Assembly: GCA_021836665.1 (NCBI GenBank) | Contig: JAKBHQ010000063.1 | Coordinates: 1 to 5,823 of the forward strand | DNA length: 5,823 nucleotides | Origin: Thermoplasmata archaeon | GTDB taxonomy: Bacteria; Actinomycetota; Acidimicrobiia; Acidimicrobiales; Acidimicrobiaceae | Direction: 5' to 3' | Shown: one piece after another, positions 5,693 through 5,823 of the stretch | How the letters are laid out: each line of letters opens with the position of its first letter | Numbering within the stretch: the first letter of the stretch is position 1 | Notes under the pieces: generated by a model | Told to the model about the DNA's origin: nothing | What the model saw: the letters and a program-made list of their open reading frames with translations, nothing else | Databases searched by the model: none | Program-made: the position numbers and the translations under genes

Positions 5693-5710
5693 TCTGAGCC
5701 GGAGGATGGC

Positions 5711-5823
5711 ATGATACCGGAGTATAAAGACGAGATTCTGCTTCGACTTAAGACGATACGTGGTCATGTCACTGGGGTTTTATCAATGGTCGAGTCTGAC
5801 AGGTACTGCCCCGAGATAATGAA
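5711..5823 (+). CDS. CsoR-family metal-sensing transcriptional repressor, N-terminal part (3' end outside window)
   Basis: The first 37 codons show the characteristic start of the CsoR/RcnR/FrmR (DUF156) family: helix 1 with KDEILLRLKTIRGHVTGV, then MVESDRYCPEIM. Family members are all-helical cytoplasmic repressors of about 85-100 aa that release DNA on binding Cu(I), Ni/Co, formaldehyde or persulfide. Cys33 in DRYC is the first ligand of the CsoR x-x-Cys...His-x-x-x-Cys set. The DRYC context resembles the Cu(I)-sensing or persulfide-sensing branches more than RcnR or FrmR, but the deciding residues (His and second Cys in helix 2) lie beyond the window. ATG 5711 follows GGAGG (5701-5705) by 5 nt. 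The inverted repeat at 5678-5692 suggests autoregulation. Downstream one would expect a copper ATPase, copper chaperone or sulfur-transfer gene. Confidence 0.85.
   Translation, partial: MIPEYKDEILLRLKTIRGHVTGVLSMVESDRYCPEIM

Larger units (their letters stand above)
4926..5710. other. Gene-poor region, 785 bp
   Basis: No frame here has a start, a ribosome binding site and a protein-like product together. The open frames on the minus strand (4932-5168, 5141-5359, 5413-5598, 5525-5767) match nothing I recognise and overlap repeats or one another. The stretch holds the 16-bp repeat, two hairpins, the 8-bp palindrome ACCATGGT (5041-5048), a 12-bp palindrome at 5442-5453, the 15-bp repeat and the candidate CsoR operator. 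No tRNA cloverleaf or T-loop sequence was seen. From about 5130 to 5430 I see no structure worth naming beyond short hairpins, for example GCCT/AGGC around 5240. It may contain decayed gene remnants or small RNAs, which cannot be told by eye. Confidence 0.55.

Noticed and set aside
5547..5714. Plus-strand frame MTLEDPFF... whose TGA overlaps the CsoR-family ATG as ATGA
   Set aside because: The overlap looks like translational coupling, but no Shine-Dalgarno site precedes ATG 5547, the product matches nothing known to me, and the candidate operator and promoter of the CsoR-family gene would lie inside it.

Overview
This 5.8 kb window looks like chromosomal DNA of an actinobacterium of moderate GC (about 50-55% by eye). 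The Shine-Dalgarno sites are strong and GGAGG-like, one gene each starts with GTG and TTG, and several genes overlap in translationally coupled pairs. The 14-helix DHA2 transporter and the BNR/MoaD-like pair are of kinds I associate with Actinobacteria. Metal-linked genes at both edges would suit an acid-mine or metal-rich member of the Acidimicrobiia (Ferrimicrobium or Acidithrix type). That placement is inference only.

Layout. (1) 2-427, plus: the 3' end of an Acr3-type arsenite exporter. (2) 588-1996, minus: a two-gene operon of a cytoplasmic BNR/Asp-box beta-propeller protein (GTG start at 1996), overlapped by 4 nt by a MoaD/ThiS-type ubiquitin-fold protein ending in Gly-Gly. (3) 1997-2277: a divergent control region with a perfect 14-bp palindrome ahead of the transporter. 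(4) 2278-4047, plus: a 589-aa DHA2-family MFS exporter with 14 predicted helices. (5) 4048-4450: mostly non-coding, with a possible structured 3' end of the transporter transcript, a 12-codon micro-ORF of doubtful reality and eight tandem copies of an 8-bp unit. (6) 4451-4925, plus: two small overlapping genes of unknown function, one strongly acidic and one strongly basic. (7) 4926-5710: about 785 bp without a convincing gene, holding a 16-bp tandem repeat, a strong hairpin after the small operon, a GC-rich hairpin, a palindrome next to an A6 run, and a 15-bp tandem repeat. (8) 5711 to the end, plus: the first 37 codons of a CsoR-family metal-sensing repressor, preceded by a GC-rich inverted repeat that is a good candidate for its own operator.

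Functional reading. Arsenite export and a metal-responsive repressor bracket the window, with a probable drug or solute exporter between them, so stress export is a loose theme, but the genes belong to separate transcription units. The best candidates for something undescribed are the BNR/ubiquitin-fold pair, the acidic/basic small-protein pair, and three unrelated short tandem repeats within 1.2 kb of otherwise gene-poor DNA.
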